Origin: Methanoculleus sp. MH98A
GTDB lineage: Archaea; Halobacteriota; Methanomicrobia; Methanomicrobiales; Methanoculleaceae
Length of the DNA stretch: 41,043 nt
Assembly (NCBI RefSeq): GCF_000691865.1
Contig: NZ_JMIO01000019.1
Coordinates: 1-41,043 of the forward strand
Direction: 5' to 3'
Notes under the pieces: model-generated
The model's database searches: none
The model's input: only the letters and a program-made list of their open reading frames with translations
Told to the model about the DNA's origin: nothing
Shown here: piece by piece, positions 25,371 to 33,448 of the stretch
Position numbering within the stretch: position 1 is the stretch's first letter
Layout of the letters: the number at the start of each line of letters is the position of its first letter
Made by a program: the position numbers and the translations under genes

Positions 25371-25376
25371 TAATTA
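25358..25376. promoter_or_regulatory. Possible metal-repressor operator at the ABC importer start
   Basis: TAATTA-CTTTCAC-TAATTA is a 19-bp AT-rich repeat with 6-bp inverted arms, overlapping the first codons of the importer. A TATA-like stretch lies upstream on the minus strand (25377-25395). Its size fits Fur- or DtxR-type boxes, but each arm is itself a palindrome and AT-rich, so chance is possible. Confidence 0.35.
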
Positions 25377-25722
25377 AAAAGTATTTGATTAAGACTAAAA
25401 AAAATTTGCTTTTCTGCAAAATTGCCGATACAAGCCATGGTTCGGTCGCTTCGCCGGATCCAAAAGAGTTTTCCGATACCTGCTCACCCTTTTTTCGGCC
25501 TCCCGGGCCTTTTTTCGGGTTACCTGCCGGATCCTCCGCATTTCCGCTCCAGGAGGGAAATATCGCCAGGCCGCCGTAGAGAGGGGACATCTCTCTTTCG
25601 TTCCCGGATCTCTGTAATTCAAACTGTACGTTCGCGCACCGCCTCACAGAGGGGACTGCCTTCCCGGTTCTAAACTATTTTCCCGCAGCGGAGCCAATGC
25701 TTCCTCAGGATTTGATGAAAAA
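25371..25722. other. Intergenic region without a supported gene
   Basis: The gap lies between the divergent importer and flavoprotein genes. The first 40 bases are AT-rich and hold the importer promoter. GGCC-flanked TTTTTTCGG units occur twice around 25490-25520. ACTATTTTCC near 25673-25682 is the probable TATA region of the flavoprotein gene. I see no RNA gene. Confidence 0.5.
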
Positions 25723-26397
25723 ATGAAGATAGCCGCAGTTGTGGGAAGCCCGCGGGGAGTGCAGAGCAGGACGAGAAAACTTGTAACCTTCGTGCTCGCC
25801 GGGGCAAAAGAGGCCGGTGCCGATATCGATATCATCGACCGCGCCGATCTGCAGATCGTCGCCTGCACCGGCTGCGAGAGTTGCAGCCTGGACGGGACGT
25901 GCGTCTTTGGCGACGACTTCCCCGCCGCGTACGACCGGATACGGGATGCCGACGGGCTGGTGTTCGCCTCGCCGGTCTACGTCGACAACGTCAGCGGGCA
26001 GATGAAGGTCTTCATCGACCGGCTGGCGGACGCGATGCGCTACCAGAAGTTCGCCGGGAAATACGGCTGCAGCGTCGCGACCACGCAGGTCTCGGGAGGC
26101 GACGCGGTCGTCGGCTACCTGAACCACGTGCTCAACTACCTCGGGGTGACGACGGTCGGGGGGATGAGCGTCGCACTCGATGACGACCCGGAGGCGCTCG
26201 ACCGGGCTGAACCGGCGGCACGCGATCTCGGGAAGCAGCTTGCCCTTGCCGTCAGGGACCGGCCGCGCTATCCCGATCAGGAGGCCCGGATGGCGGAGAA
26301 CCGGAAATACTTCGCCGGGATAGTCCGGGAAAACCGAGACTGGCGGCCGGACGAGTACGAGCGGTGGGTGCGTGAGGGCTGGATCGGGGAGGAATGA
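25723..26397 (+). CDS. Iron-sulfur flavoprotein (Isf-like, NADPH-dependent FMN reductase fold)
   Basis: A 224-residue flavodoxin-fold protein. The FMN phosphate loop is VVGSPRGVQSRTRKL. The compact cysteine motif C48-x2-C51-x2-C54-x5-C60 (CTGCESCSLDGTC) matches the cluster-binding pattern of archaeal iron-sulfur flavoproteins. FASPVYVDNVSGQMKVFIDR is the second FMN-contact region. In methanogens Isf proteins pass electrons from ferredoxin and can reduce O2 or H2O2. The last 40 residues (EARMAENRKYFAGIVRENRD, then DEYERWVREGWI) are typical of the longer members. It is monocistronic, beside the tRNA-Ser gene. Confidence 0.9.
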   Translation: MKIAAVVGSPRGVQSRTRKLVTFVLAGAKEAGADIDIIDRADLQIVACTGCESCSLDGTCVFGDDFPAAYDRIRDADGLVFASPVYVDNVSGQMKVFIDRLADAMRYQKFAGKYGCSVATTQVSGGDAVVGYLNHVLNYLGVTTVGGMSVALDDDPEALDRAEPAARDLGKQLALAVRDRPRYPDQEARMAENRKYFAGIVRENRDWRPDEYERWVREGWIGEE

Positions 26398-26449
26398 AGT
26401 GACCGGCGAGGCTTCGCCGTAAAAGAGCAGATCTGTTCTTAATTGAATA

Positions 26450-26534
26450 CGCCGGGAGGGAGATTTGAACTCCCGAGGTGCCAGGCACCAGTGGCTTTCA
26501 AGGCCACCGCCTTCCCGGACTAGACTATCCCGGC
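26450..26534 (-). tRNA. tRNA-Ser (anticodon UGA)
   Basis: On the minus strand the sequence starts GCCGGGA at 26534 and ends TCCCGGC plus discriminator G at 26450, a perfect 7-bp acceptor stem. The anticodon arm is GTGGC-CTTGAAA-GCCAC, giving anticodon TGA. A long variable arm (GGTGCCTGGCACC) marks a class II tRNA, and the T arm is GGGAG-TTCAAAT-CTCCC. CCA is not encoded. No intron is present. Length is 85 nt. I saw no duplicated 3' end nearby that would mark an integration site. Confidence 0.95.
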
Positions 26535-26573
26535 TCGCCTTAACCTATTGGTCACCGGACAAAAAAAGGTTGT

Positions 26574-27659
26574 TCATCCCCTGCGCGCGAAGACAACGGC
26601 GAGAAGCGCGAGGAGTGCCAGGGCCGCCGGGAGCGGTGCGGCCTGTGCGGGGGTGGGGGTCGCGTCCCCGAAGAGACCGGGCGCGGTCTGGCTCACCCTG
26701 ACCGAGTCGGCGTTCGTTGCCGATACCTGCACGGCGCCGCTGTCATTGTAGCTCATGGGGTAGACCTTGACGTAGACCGGGCCTCCCTTTGCAGCAACCT
26801 CCACGGTCTCGGGCTCGAGCATGCCTTTCTCGTTGACCTTACGGTGGTTGTCGTCCTCGTCGATGTATTCGACCACCCAGTCGATCCCGGCAGAGGTCAC
26901 GATCTTCACCGTGCCGCTTTTGGTGTCGACCTCGAAGTAGGCCGGGGCGGATCGGCTGGCGGGGGAACTCGCGGATATCATCGCCTCCGTCGGCGCCGGA
27001 CCGGGTGTCCCGGCTACCACGAATACGGCGTCGCCGATGTAGCCCTTGTTGTCGGAGAAGGTGACCTCGTACGAGCCTCCTTCGGAGATGGGCACCGCAA
27101 CGGAGAATGCTCCGTTCTTGTCGGTCGCGACAAACTTCGGCCCGTAGACGGTAAAGCCGACTCGTTCGACCCGGACCTGTACTCCTGCGTCACCGAGATC
27201 CGCGATCGAACCCCGGAGGTCGAGCGTGCCGTCGAAGTCCTGGTTGCTTGGAGAGTCGATCTTGAGCGTCCCTGACCGGTCGACCAGGTTGACGATCTGC
27301 TGTTTCTTCGAACTGCTCCCGAAGGTGGAGAGCGTGGGATCGACGATCTCGATCGAGTACTGCCCCGGTTCGAGGCCGTCCGTCTCGAACGACGTGGAGA
27401 ACGACCCGTCATCCTGAACGACGATCGTCTTGCGGGCAATCTCGTGCTTCATGTACTGGGCACGGTATAGTATAACCTCCGTGCTGAACCCGGGATTGAC
27501 CGTCGGTTTGGGAAGTCCCTCCACGGTCGTGGTGCCGGTGATCTCGAGTGTATCGCCGACATTCACCGTCTGCGGGGCACTGAATGAGATATATGCGGCC
27601 GATGCCGTACCGACGAGCATCATCGCGGCGATGATCGTCAGCCATGCGATCCTTTTCAT
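26574..27659 (-). CDS. Cell-surface protein with signal peptide and C-terminal anchor
   Basis: 361 residues from ATG 27659. A signal peptide (IAWLTIIAAMMLVGTASAAY) precedes several beta-sandwich segments: SAPQTVNVGDTLEITGTTTV, DGSFSTSFETDGLEPGQYSI, FDGTLDLRGSIADL and GSYEVTFSDNKGYIGDAVFV, similar in style to archaeal S-layer-related and CARDB/MEMAR-type domains. The C-terminus is a Thr/Pro spacer followed by a hydrophobic helix and Arg-Arg (PLPAALALLALLAVVFARRG), the layout of an archaeosortase-type or simple membrane anchor, though no PGF triad is present. The frame extends to 27698 upstream but the signal peptide fixes the start. It is divergent from the RaSEA gene. Confidence 0.8.
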   Translation of the reverse strand: MKRIAWLTIIAAMMLVGTASAAYISFSAPQTVNVGDTLEITGTTTVEGLPKPTVNPGFSTEVILYRAQYMKHEIARKTIVVQDDGSFSTSFETDGLEPGQYSIEIVDPTLSTFGSSSKKQQIVNLVDRSGTLKIDSPSNQDFDGTLDLRGSIADLGDAGVQVRVERVGFTVYGPKFVATDKNGAFSVAVPISEGGSYEVTFSDNKGYIGDAVFVVAGTPGPAPTEAMISASSPASRSAPAYFEVDTKSGTVKIVTSAGIDWVVEYIDEDDNHRKVNEKGMLEPETVEVAAKGGPVYVKVYPMSYNDSGAVQVSATNADSVRVSQTAPGLFGDATPTPAQAAPLPAALALLALLAVVFARRG

Positions 27660-27687
27660 ATCATAACATCCTCGAATATGAGGTATA

Positions 27688-28674
27688 ATGGTATCCAAAT
27701 TAACCGAGAAGCCGCTGGCGTCCTGGCGGGGGAAAGACCGCTATGAAGGGCGGATCCTCGATACGCTGACGGTTATCTTTCGAAGCGGCGGGTGTTCCTG
27801 GAACCGGTGCCGGATGTGCGGCTACCGGCACGAGCGCTACCCGGACCTCCCCCGGGACGAACTCGCCGAACGGATGATCCGCCAGGTCCGCTGGGTGAAA
27901 GAGAACTTTCGCGACGAGGACTACCAGTTGCTCAAGATCTTCACGTCGGGGAGTTTCTTCGACCCCGACGAAGTTCCCCCTGCCGTCAGGCGCGCAGTCG
28001 CGGAGGCGTTCCGGGGCAAAGCCGTGATCGCCGAGACGCGGCCCGAGTACGTCGACGCCGATGCGGTCCGCGAGTTCCGGGAAGGCATCGATAGCGGCGA
28101 CTGGGATAAACCGCTCCACGTCGCCGTGGGCCTCGAGACCACGAACGATCTCATCAGGGAGAGGAGCATCGACAAGGGGTTCTCGTACGCCGACTTCCTC
28201 CGCGCCGCAGAGACCGCTCACGCCGGCGGCGCGGGCATGAAGGCCTACCTGCTGATGAAACCGCCGTTCCTGACCGAACGCGAGGCACGCGACGACATGA
28301 TACGCTCGATCAACGACGTCGCCCCCGTTGTGGACAGCATCTCCATGAACCTCTGCACCGTCCAGAGCAGGACCGAGGTCGAACACCTCTGGAAGCAGCA
28401 CGCATACCGGCCGCCATACCTCTGGAGCGTCCTCGACGTGCTGATCGCTTCCCCGGTGCACATCCTCTGCGACCCCGTCGGCGGCGGGAAGATGCGGGGG
28501 CCGCACAACTGCGGAAGATGCGACGGCCCGATCGTGAAGGGGATCATCGACTACTCGCTCTCTGAAGATGTCGAACTCCTGCGTGCCCTTGCGGAGACGG
28601 AGTGCGGGTGCAAAGAAGAGTGGGAGTTCGTGCTGGACCGGGAAGAGCCGTTCTGTATGCCGCTCACCCGCTAG
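27688..28674 (+). CDS. Archaeosine biosynthesis radical SAM protein (RaSEA)
   Basis: A 328-residue radical SAM protein of the TIGR01210/RaSEA family. The cluster-binding cysteines are C36-x4-C41-x2-C44 (CSWNRCRMCGYRHE), an atypical spacing kept in this family. Other matching regions are LLKIFTSGSFFDPDEVP, AETRPEYVDADAV, AVGLETTNDLIRERSIDKGF and KAYLLMKPPFLTE. With ArcS it converts preQ0-lysine-modified tRNA into archaeosine at position 15. No arcS is seen in the window. GAGGT at 27679-27683 is the ribosome site. It converges with the ornithine cyclodeaminase gene, the two stops sharing CTAG. Confidence 0.9.
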   Translation: MVSKLTEKPLASWRGKDRYEGRILDTLTVIFRSGGCSWNRCRMCGYRHERYPDLPRDELAERMIRQVRWVKENFRDEDYQLLKIFTSGSFFDPDEVPPAVRRAVAEAFRGKAVIAETRPEYVDADAVREFREGIDSGDWDKPLHVAVGLETTNDLIRERSIDKGFSYADFLRAAETAHAGGAGMKAYLLMKPPFLTEREARDDMIRSINDVAPVVDSISMNLCTVQSRTEVEHLWKQHAYRPPYLWSVLDVLIASPVHILCDPVGGGKMRGPHNCGRCDGPIVKGIIDYSLSEDVELLRALAETECGCKEEWEFVLDREEPFCMPLTR

Positions 28675-29900
28675 CACTTCTCCTGTTCTTCGAGCTGCTC
28701 GCAGAGCAGCGGGAGGAACGTCCCTGCGTCGCTCACGACGCCGATCGCCTGCGTCGTGCCCCGGTCCATCAGTTTCGTCACCGATGCGGGGTTGATGTCG
28801 ACACAGACGGTCTTGACGTACGAGGGGAGGCAGTTCCCAACGGCGATCGAGTGGAGGAGCGTTCCCACCATCACCACCATCCCGAGGTCGTGAATATAGC
28901 GGCGCATGGTTTCCTGCGCCTCGACGACGTCCGTGATCGTGTCGGGGAGCGGGCCGTCGTCCCGGATGGAGCCGGCGAGCACGAACGGGATGCCCTTCTT
29001 CACGCACTCGTACATGATCCCGCCGGTGACGACCCCCTGGTCGACCGCGTTCTTGATGGAGCCCGCCCGCATGATCTCGCTGATGGCGCGGATGTGGTGC
29101 TTGTGCCCGCCGGTGACGAGCGTGCCCGTTTTGACGTCCATCCCGAGCGACGTGCCGTAGAGGTTGGACTCGATATCGTGGGTGGCGAGCGCGTTCCCCG
29201 CAAAGAGCACGTCGATGCAGCCTGCGCGGATCATCCGCGCAAGGGCGTCGGCCGCTCCGGTATGGACGATGGCGGGGCCGCCGACAAGCGCGATCTTCTC
29301 GCCTTTCTGCTTCGACTTCAGGATCTCGCGGGCAATCTTTGCGATGATCGCCTCGCTCGGCCGCTCTGACGAGACGGTTCCGTGCATGAACTCGAACGTG
29401 CTGACCTTCCGCGGCCGCTCGGGGTAGACCACGCGAACGCCGGCCTCGCTGACGACGACGGCGTCCCCGGCCTTGATCTTCGATATCGGCGTGCAAATCG
29501 CCCGCTTCTCCTTTTCGTCGACCACGATGTGGCAGTCCATCTCGATGCGCTCGACGGGCAGCCAGTCGCCCCGGTATTTCACGAAGGTCGGGTGGTTGGT
29601 GGTCGAGTAGAACCCCTTCGGCAGGATCCGGTCGCCCTCTGCCGGTACGAGGGTGACGTCGTCGATCTCGGGGGCCCGTGCGCCGAGCCGGTGCAGCTCG
29701 GAGAGGATGGCGTCAAGCTGGTGATCGCCGGGCGCCGTCACGCGCAGCCGCGCGTAACTCGTGTCCGTCTTCAGTCTTCCGACGTTGAACGTGAGGATCT
29801 CGAATTCTCCCCCCATATCCATGATCCTGTCAAACACAAGGGTCATGACGCCCGAATCGATGATATGGCCTTCTAGTTCGATTTCCCGGCAGGATTCCAT
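28671..29900 (-). CDS. Archaeal ornithine cyclodeaminase-type protein (TIGR00300, LOR/SDH domain)
   Basis: A 409-residue protein of the TIGR00300 family, whose Methanococcus maripaludis member converts ornithine to proline and ammonia. Characteristic segments are EIELEGHIIDSGVMTLVFDR, GFYSTTNHPTFVKYRGDWLP, ALVGGPAIVHTGAADALARM (NAD-binding-like), FAGNALATHDIESNLYGTSL and GNCLPSYVKTVCVDINPASV. Archaea lacking the usual proline genes make proline this way. ATG 29900 begins the family sequence; a TATA-like ACTGTATTATC (complement of 29924-29934) predicts a leaderless message. Monocistronic. Confidence 0.9.
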   Translation of the reverse strand: MESCREIELEGHIIDSGVMTLVFDRIMDMGGEFEILTFNVGRLKTDTSYARLRVTAPGDHQLDAILSELHRLGARAPEIDDVTLVPAEGDRILPKGFYSTTNHPTFVKYRGDWLPVERIEMDCHIVVDEKEKRAICTPISKIKAGDAVVVSEAGVRVVYPERPRKVSTFEFMHGTVSSERPSEAIIAKIAREILKSKQKGEKIALVGGPAIVHTGAADALARMIRAGCIDVLFAGNALATHDIESNLYGTSLGMDVKTGTLVTGGHKHHIRAISEIMRAGSIKNAVDQGVVTGGIMYECVKKGIPFVLAGSIRDDGPLPDTITDVVEAQETMRRYIHDLGMVVMVGTLLHSIAVGNCLPSYVKTVCVDINPASVTKLMDRGTTQAIGVVSDAGTFLPLLCEQLEEQEKC

Positions 29901-29985
29901 ATTATAAAGATGGGTGATTGTCCGATAATACAGTTTCCCCGGGGGATGACGCCGCGCACCACCGGGGCTCCTGCCCCACGGAACC

Positions 29986-30591
29986 CTACTCGCCCCGCTT
30001 CCGGCAGAGGTACTCCTGCACCAGCGCCAGTTCCTCGCGGGTGTTGACGTTGAAGGCAAGCCGCCTGTCGTGCAGGAGCAGTTGCACCTCGTCCTGGGCC
30101 GCACCGGAACCGCCCGCCGTCAGGATGTTGATTCCGGCGGGACAGGCCGGGACGCCGTCGACCTCTTCCGTGTACCGCGTGCGGCAGCCGTGCTCCTCGC
30201 AGAGGTCGCGGGGCACCCACGTCGAGCATGCCGGCGTTCCCGCCCGGCGCCAGGCGTCCTCGATATCGGCTATGATATCGGGTGCAAGGCAGGGGAGGTC
30301 GGAGACGCAGGTGAAGAAGGGCGTTCCTTCTTCCTCCAGGTCCGCCGCAGCGGCGTTGATGTCCTCGACGTAGCCGAGCCCTTCCGCTTCGTACAGGGCG
30401 ACCCCCTGCACCCGGCACCAGTTCTTGGTGAACGGCGTCTTATGTGAGGCGACCACGACCACCTCGTGGCCTGCGGCCGCGAAGGCGTCGGTGACGTAGG
30501 AGAGCATCGGCCGTCCGCAGATGGTGACCAGGGGCTTCTCACCCAGGCGGAGACGGGTACCCTCTCCCCCGGCCATGATCAGGGCAAGCAT
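29986..30591 (-). CDS. cobY: Adenosylcobinamide-phosphate guanylyltransferase CobY
   Basis: A 201-residue nucleotidyltransferase with the signature LIMAGGEGTRLRLGEKPLVT at its start and VSDLPCLAPDII for metal/nucleotide binding. Length and middle motifs (GRPMLSYVTDAF, VVVASHKTPFTKNW) match CobY, the archaeal GTP:AdoCbi-P guanylyltransferase that replaces bacterial CobU in nucleotide-loop assembly. Its start overlaps the end of cobD by 13 bp, so the two form an operon for the lower half of cobamide synthesis. Confidence 0.92.
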   Translation of the reverse strand: MLALIMAGGEGTRLRLGEKPLVTICGRPMLSYVTDAFAAAGHEVVVVASHKTPFTKNWCRVQGVALYEAEGLGYVEDINAAAADLEEEGTPFFTCVSDLPCLAPDIIADIEDAWRRAGTPACSTWVPRDLCEEHGCRTRYTEEVDGVPACPAGINILTAGGSGAAQDEVQLLLHDRRLAFNVNTREELALVQEYLCRKRGE

Positions 30592-31577
30592 GCTTCGAGC
30601 GCCTCGATAAGTTGCCTGTTCTCCTCACGGGTCCGGACGGCCACGCGGATGTGGCGGGGAAGCCCGAACGACCGGCAGTCCCGCACCAGGACGCCGCGGG
30701 AGAGGAGCCGCTCAACGAGCACTTCCGACTCCACCGGGACTTCGATAAGGATGTAGTTCGCGGACGGCGGCGCATAGACGAGACCGAGAGCGTCCAGGCG
30801 GCTGCAGAGCCAGGCCCGCTCCCGGGCAATCCGGTCCCGCGACTCCTCGAGCAGGTCGTAGTGCCGGAAGGCCTCGATCGCGAAGGATTCGGCGAACGTG
30901 TTCACCGTCCAGGGAAGGCGCACCGTCTCCACTTTTTCGATGAGCTCGGGCGTGCCGAAGGCGTAGCCGAACCGGATGCCCGGCACGGCGAAGCTCTTTG
31001 TCAGGGAGCGCAGCACAAAGAGGTTCTCGTCCGAGACGTCGGCGACGCTCTGGGCCGGGTCGGAGAGTTCGATGAAGGCTTCGTCGAGGAAGAGGCAGGC
31101 CCCCCGCCCGGCGACCCCATCAAGCACCCGGAGGACTTCCGGCCGGGTCAAAAACTTCCCGGTGGGGTTGTTCGGGTTGCAGAGGAACCGGACGGCAGCC
31201 CCGCTCTCATCCGCCGTGCACCGGGCGCCGGCAAGCCGGACCGCCATCCCGTACTCGGCAAACGTCGGCGACTCGACATAGGCGGCATCTCCGGCCCCGA
31301 GCACGGCAGAACAGAACGCGCGGATCAATTCGACGGATCCGTTGCCGACGGCGACCTCTGCGGCATCGCGCCCGAATGTTCTGCCGATTTCCTCTTTGAG
31401 CGTCTCATAACGGTCGTCGGGGTAATCTTTCAGCGCCGAAGCGTCCGGGATCCAGGGGAACGCCGGAGGATACGGATTTATGTTGGCACTGAAATCAAGC
31501 ACCTCGCCCCTCTCCCGGGTGCGGTGCCAGCGCACCCGGCCGCCATGTTCTGCCCTTTTGGGGAGATTATCTCTCAT
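30579..31577 (-). CDS. cobD: Threonine-phosphate decarboxylase CobD (class I PLP aminotransferase fold)
   Basis: A 332-residue PLP enzyme related to histidinol-phosphate aminotransferase. The PLP lysine is Lys194 in SLTKSFAVPGIRFGYA. Other motifs are LDFSANINPYPP, AVGNGSVELIRAF, FLCNPNNPTGKFL and LDEAFIELSD. The N-terminal SANINPYPP and overlap with cobY point to CobD, which makes the aminopropanol-phosphate linker of cobamides, over HisC. ATG 31577 follows GAGAGATAATC. On the minus strand GGTTTTATGG (31618-31627) is a good TATA box with a leader of about 18 nt. Confidence 0.88.
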   Translation of the reverse strand: MRDNLPKRAEHGGRVRWHRTRERGEVLDFSANINPYPPAFPWIPDASALKDYPDDRYETLKEEIGRTFGRDAAEVAVGNGSVELIRAFCSAVLGAGDAAYVESPTFAEYGMAVRLAGARCTADESGAAVRFLCNPNNPTGKFLTRPEVLRVLDGVAGRGACLFLDEAFIELSDPAQSVADVSDENLFVLRSLTKSFAVPGIRFGYAFGTPELIEKVETVRLPWTVNTFAESFAIEAFRHYDLLEESRDRIARERAWLCSRLDALGLVYAPPSANYILIEVPVESEVLVERLLSRGVLVRDCRSFGLPRHIRVAVRTREENRQLIEALEACLP

Positions 31578-31617
31578 ATTCGTGGCAACTCTTTGAGGAT
31601 ACGTTGTCGGCTGCTAT

Positions 31618-31627
31618 CCATAAAACC
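31618..31627 (-). promoter_or_regulatory. TATA box for cobD-cobY
   Basis: Minus-strand GGTTTTATGG, about 45 bp before the cobD ATG. The first 11-bp palindrome (31631-31641) lies directly upstream of it, where it could block TBP/TFB. Confidence 0.45.
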
Positions 31628-31630
31628 ATT

Positions 31631-31763
31631 ATGTCAGACATGATTGCATATCGATAGACATATATATCATCCGAATATTATTATGCCTTATCTGATACAG
31701 TCAGACGAAAAGGTTACGCTTGTCTGACAAATGACCGACAAGGGGCAGTCACATGTCAGATAT
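31631..31763. promoter_or_regulatory. Array of 11-bp palindromes between cobD and cdrS-ftsZ
   Basis: Consensus WTGTCWGACAW. Sites: ATGTCAGACAT at 31631-31641 (perfect), TATCTGATA at 31689-31697, GTCAGAC at 31700-31706, TTGTCTGACAA at 31720-31730 (perfect), ATGTCAGATAT at 31753-31763 (one mismatched pair). Centres of the third strong spacing are 32-33 bp apart (31693, 31725, 31758). A TATA-like ACATATATAT at 31658-31667 would start transcription near 31690, so later sites cover the start and leader. This is what an autorepressing ribbon-helix-helix operator would look like; the binding protein is inferred to be the CdrS-like product next door. Confidence 0.6.
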
Positions 31764-31777
31764 GAGTGATTGAAATG

Positions 31778-31954
31778 ATGGATCGGATTACAATCAGATT
31801 GCCACGGCAACAGGTTGAGATGCTCGAGAAGTTGGTGGAAGCCGGCGAATTCCCCACGGTATCGGAGGCTGTGCGGTATTCAGTTAGGGCGCTTCTCGAG
31901 AGGCATGGAAACCGTGTTCTGCGTGAGGCCGACCAGATTTCATTCAAAGTTTAG
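31778..31954 (+). CDS. cdrS: Ribbon-helix-helix regulator, CdrS-like
   Basis: A 58-residue protein from ATG 31778. The DNA-contact strand is [12 protein letters not shown], followed by helix [20 protein letters not shown] and helix [12 protein letters not shown], a complete CopG/MetJ-type fold. Size, sequence and position directly ahead of ftsZ match CdrS, which in haloarchaea is co-transcribed with ftsZ2 and controls cell-division genes. GTGAT at 31766-31770 can pair with 16S rRNA. Earlier in-frame starts (GTG 31766, ATG 31775) would add one to four residues. It has its stop 11 bp before ftsZ. Confidence 0.85.
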   Translation: MDRITIRLPRQQVEMLEKLVEAGEFPTVSEAVRYSVRALLERHGNRVLREADQISFKV

Positions 31955-31965
31955 GAGGATTATTG

Positions 31966-33090
31966 ATGCAGACGATCATCAACGAGGCGTTAAAACACGC
32001 AGAACAAGAGAAGTACCGCAAGACAGACATGGCAGAGGGTGAAGAAGACATGCTCGGCCAGCCGCGTATTGTCATCGTAGGATGCGGCGGTGCGGGCAAC
32101 AACACCGTCAACCGGCTGTACCACATGCAGGTCAGCGGTGCGGAAACGATCGCGGTCAACACCGACAAGCAGCATCTGGACATGATCCAGGCGGACAAGA
32201 GGGTACTTGTCGGCAAGTCGCTCACCAAAGGCCTTGGAGCCGGCGGGTTCCCGGACGTCGGCAGGCGTGCGGCCGAGATGGCCCGGCCGACCCTGGAGGC
32301 CCTGCTCTGCGACGCCGACCTCGTCTTCATCACCGCAGGCATGGGCGGAGGCACCGGTACGGGCACCGCCCCGGTCGTCGCGCAGATCGCAAAGGAGCAG
32401 GGCGCTATCGTCGTCGGCATGGTCAGCTACCCCTTCCAGGTCGAGAAAGCCCGGCTTCTCCGTGCGGAAGAGGGGCTTGAACAGCTCTCGGCCGCTGCCG
32501 ACTCGGTGATCGTGCTCGACAACAACCGCCTCATCAAGTACGTGCCGAACCTCCCGCTCGGCCAGGCGTTCTCGGTCATGGACCAGCTCATCGCGGAGAC
32601 CGTCAAGGGCATCAGCGAGACGATCACGGAGCCTTCCCTCATCAACATCGACTACGCCGACGTGCGTGCCATCATGAGCAAGGGCGGCGTCGCCGTGATG
32701 CTCGTCGGCGAGAGCAAGCAGCAGAACAAGGCCGAGAGCGTCGTTCACGAGTGCCTCAACCACCCCCTGCTGGACATCGACTACCGCGGAGCCACGGGAA
32801 GCCTCATCCACATCACGGGCGGGAACGACCTGACCCTCCAGGACGCCGAGGAGATCGCAAGCTCCCTGACCTACGAACTCGACCCCCACGCGGACGTCAT
32901 CTGGGGAGCGCGGGTGAACAGCGAGTACGAAGGAAGAGTTCGCGTCATGGCGGTCATGACCGGCGTAAAAAGTGCACAGATCCTCGGAAGCCACTGCGCC
33001 TACGAACAGGTCTCGAAGCGGTCCGGCGCACCCACCGGCAGGCGCATAGCAGGGGACTCCCCGAGCGGGCACCTCATCGACTTCCTCTGA
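31966..33090 (+). CDS. ftsZ: Cell division protein FtsZ (archaeal, probably FtsZ2 type)
   Basis: A 374-residue tubulin-fold GTPase. Nucleotide-binding regions are [20 protein letters not shown], the tubulin signature [10 protein letters not shown] at 127-136, and [17 protein letters not shown]. The T7 loop region and C-terminal domain ([20 protein letters not shown]) are present, with a C-terminal tail ending HLIDFL that may be the partner-binding peptide. It polymerises into the division ring. AGGAGG at 31953-31958 is the ribosome site for ATG 31966. The assignment to FtsZ2 rests on linkage with the CdrS-like gene, not on a tree. Confidence 0.93.
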   Translation: MQTIINEALKHAEQEKYRKTDMAEGEEDMLGQPRIVIVGCGGAGNNTVNRLYHMQVSGAETIAVNTDKQHLDMIQADKRVLVGKSLTKGLGAGGFPDVGRRAAEMARPTLEALLCDADLVFITAGMGGGTGTGTAPVVAQIAKEQGAIVVGMVSYPFQVEKARLLRAEEGLEQLSAAADSVIVLDNNRLIKYVPNLPLGQAFSVMDQLIAETVKGISETITEPSLINIDYADVRAIMSKGGVAVMLVGESKQQNKAESVVHECLNHPLLDIDYRGATGSLIHITGGNDLTLQDAEEIASSLTYELDPHADVIWGARVNSEYEGRVRVMAVMTGVKSAQILGSHCAYEQVSKRSGAPTGRRIAGDSPSGHLIDFL

Positions 33091-33448
33091 AATCCCCTAC
33101 CCTCTTTATACCTTTTTTAAATCGGAATCGTTCCACGGAGGCGTGCTCCGTGCTCCTACGAAATACTTAAGAGTACAGATGACGTTTGAATTATAGACGT
33201 TCTTGTATAATCCCTCCAGCACGGGGTGTATTGTGCAGGGCACAGATCCACCGGGTCTGGGATTGCCAAAGTACCGGGGTTGAACACATGAGCAGACAGA
33301 TGAACGACGGTCTCGATTGCCGAGTCCGGAAACGTCTTTTCTTGTGGTGTAGCCGCTACACGAGCCTCCGGCATCCTGCAGCACACGGGAGCGGCCTTTT
33401 GCTGGCGGGGATATGAGACAGGTACCGAATGTCGAGGATTGGTAAAGA
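33091..33448. other. Terminator, promoter and long structured leader or small RNA candidate
   Basis: A T6 run at 33113-33118 ends the ftsZ operon. AAATACTTAA at 33161-33170 is a TATA-like element, predicting transcription from about 33190 and a leader of roughly 260 nt before ATG 33449. The leader holds several small stems: TGTGC-AGG-GCACA, AGATCC-ACC-GGGTCT (one G-T pair) and GTGTAG-CCG-CTACAC. A 42-codon frame from an ATG near 33288 to 33416 is possible but has no family likeness. Confidence 0.5.
33113..33118 (+). terminator. Oligo-T terminator of the cdrS-ftsZ operon
   Basis: Six T in TATACCTTTTTTAA, 22 bp past the ftsZ stop. Confidence 0.5.

Noticed and set aside
26450-26534. tRNA-Ser as an integration site for a mobile element
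   Set aside because: I found no repeat of its 3' end and no integrase; the neighbours are ordinary core genes.
29986-31577. Cobalamin riboswitch upstream of cobD-cobY
   Set aside because: The leader from the predicted start is only about 18 nt and no B12-box sequence is seen in the intergenic region.
33186-33448. SRP RNA or RNase P RNA in the gap after ftsZ
   Set aside because: The core signature sequences of both RNAs are missing on both strands.
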